Assembly: GCF_000473245.1 (NCBI RefSeq) | Contig: NC_022524.1 | Coordinates: 3,124,501 to 3,188,500, forward strand | Source: Bacillus infantis NRRL B-14911 | Lineage (GTDB): Bacteria > Bacillota > Bacilli > Bacillales > Cytobacillaceae | Reading direction: 5' to 3' | Length of the DNA: 64,000 bases | Made by a program: the position numbers and the translations under genes | Part shown: piece by piece, positions 63,637 through 64,000 of the stretch | Numbering within the stretch: the stretch's first letter is position 1 | Layout: every line of letters starts with the position of its first letter | The notes under the pieces: model-generated | What the model saw: the letters and a program-made list of their open reading frames with translations, nothing else | What the model was told of the DNA's origin: nothing | Databases searched by the model: none

Positions 63637-64000
63637 TTAAGCACCAAACTGGCGTACAAGCTCTTTCACATAAGAGAGGAAGTTCGCCTTCACTTTTTCA
63701 GTCGTTTCAATGACTTCTTCATGGTTTAAAGGCTGATCCAGTATGCCTGCTGCCATATTGGAAATGCAGGAAATACCCAGTACTTTCAGGCCTGCATGCC
63801 TGGCCACGATTACCTCAGGTACCGTCGACATGCCGACTGCGTCACCGCCCATAGTGCGGAGCATCCTCACTTCTGCAGGCGTTTCATATGTAGGGCCGGT
63901 ATTGCCAACATATACACCTTCCTGGATGCTGATATTCAGCTTGCCTGCAATCTCTCTTGCCTGCTGGCGCAGATCCCTGGAGTATGCTTCCGACATATCA
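63637..64000 (-). CDS. punA: Purine-nucleoside phosphorylase (5' part cut by window edge)
   Basis: Only the C-terminal ~120 residues are in the window; the frame runs off the right edge and the methionine near 63996 is internal. VYVGNTGPTYETPAEVRMLR and GGDAVGMSTVPEVIVARHAG are the trimeric PNP signature with the purine-binding Glu and Asn region, followed by CISNMAAGILDQPLNHEEVI. It phosphorolyses guanosine and inosine. It leads into pdp on the minus strand, as in B. subtilis drm-punA-pdp. Confidence 0.95.
   Translation of the reverse strand, partial: DMSEAYSRDLRQQAREIAGKLNISIQEGVYVGNTGPTYETPAEVRMLRTMGGDAVGMSTVPEVIVARHAGLKVLGISCISNMAAGILDQPLNHEEVIETTEKVKANFLSYVKELVRQFGA

Overview
The window is a chromosomal segment of an endospore-forming member of the Bacillaceae (Bacillus sensu lato). 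Gene content and order match the Bacillus subtilis yphF-to-punA stretch almost gene for gene. It carries the sporulation and germination genes sigF/spoIIAA/spoIIAB, spoVA, spmA/spmB, dacB, dacF, sleB/ypeB and racA, plus bacillithiol disulfide reductase and the resABCDE and sigX systems. No IS element, prophage, rRNA, CRISPR array or functional tRNA was seen. Species cannot be fixed from this sequence alone.

Layout, left to right (most genes on the minus strand). 1-5.5 kb: yphF (cut by the window edge), yphE, gpsA, der, a YIEGIA-family membrane protein with its small partner, yphA, ypzI. 5.5-6.5 kb: a gene-free block of five tandem Bacillus-type intergenic repeats followed by a 52-bp-period inverted-repeat array. 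6.5-18 kb: fni, ypfD, plsC, cmk, ypfB, motI, ypeB, sleB, prsW, ansA (plus strand), bdr, gudB. 18-28 kb: mecB, a MerR/B12-binding regulator of the CarH type, a phosphoesterase, membrane and CBS proteins, ypbF, a second 52-bp array, ypbE, ypbD, recQ, ypbB, fer (plus). 28-38 kb: ribU with FMN riboswitch, a PfpI/DJ-1 protein, racA (plus), a T-box-controlled NSS transporter (plus), serA (plus), a PHP phosphoesterase, an M23/LysM protein, rsiX and sigX. 38-52 kb: resEDCBA, rluB, spmB, spmA, dacB, a superoxide dismutase, ypuI, an unrecognised ORF, scpB, scpA, a YjcZ-type micropeptide. 52-64 kb: a DUF309 protein, ribT, a 31-aa membrane peptide, ypuA, lysA, a shortened spoVA operon, sigF-spoIIAB-spoIIAA, dacF, pdp and punA (cut by the window edge).

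Functional blocks: cytochrome c maturation with its two-component control (res); forespore commitment (spoIIA operon, dacF) and late forespore/germination functions (spoVA, sleB-ypeB); envelope stress (sigX-rsiX, and ypuA behind an ECF-type promoter); chromosome segregation (scpAB, racA, der); purine/pyrimidine nucleoside salvage (pdp, punA); redox and stress (bdr, sod, fer).

The most interesting observations are: two sequence-unrelated arrays of inverted repeats that share a 52-bp period and each lie beside a Bacillus-type intergenic repeat; a spoVA operon lacking the spoVAC-VAD-VAEb core; a CarH-like B12-binding MerR regulator with its metal-ligand motif intact; a T-box leader whose antiterminator/terminator module is duplicated without a second Stem I; a consensus promoter carrying a cre site and pointing away from gudB; and an unexplained structured segment between dacF and pdp.
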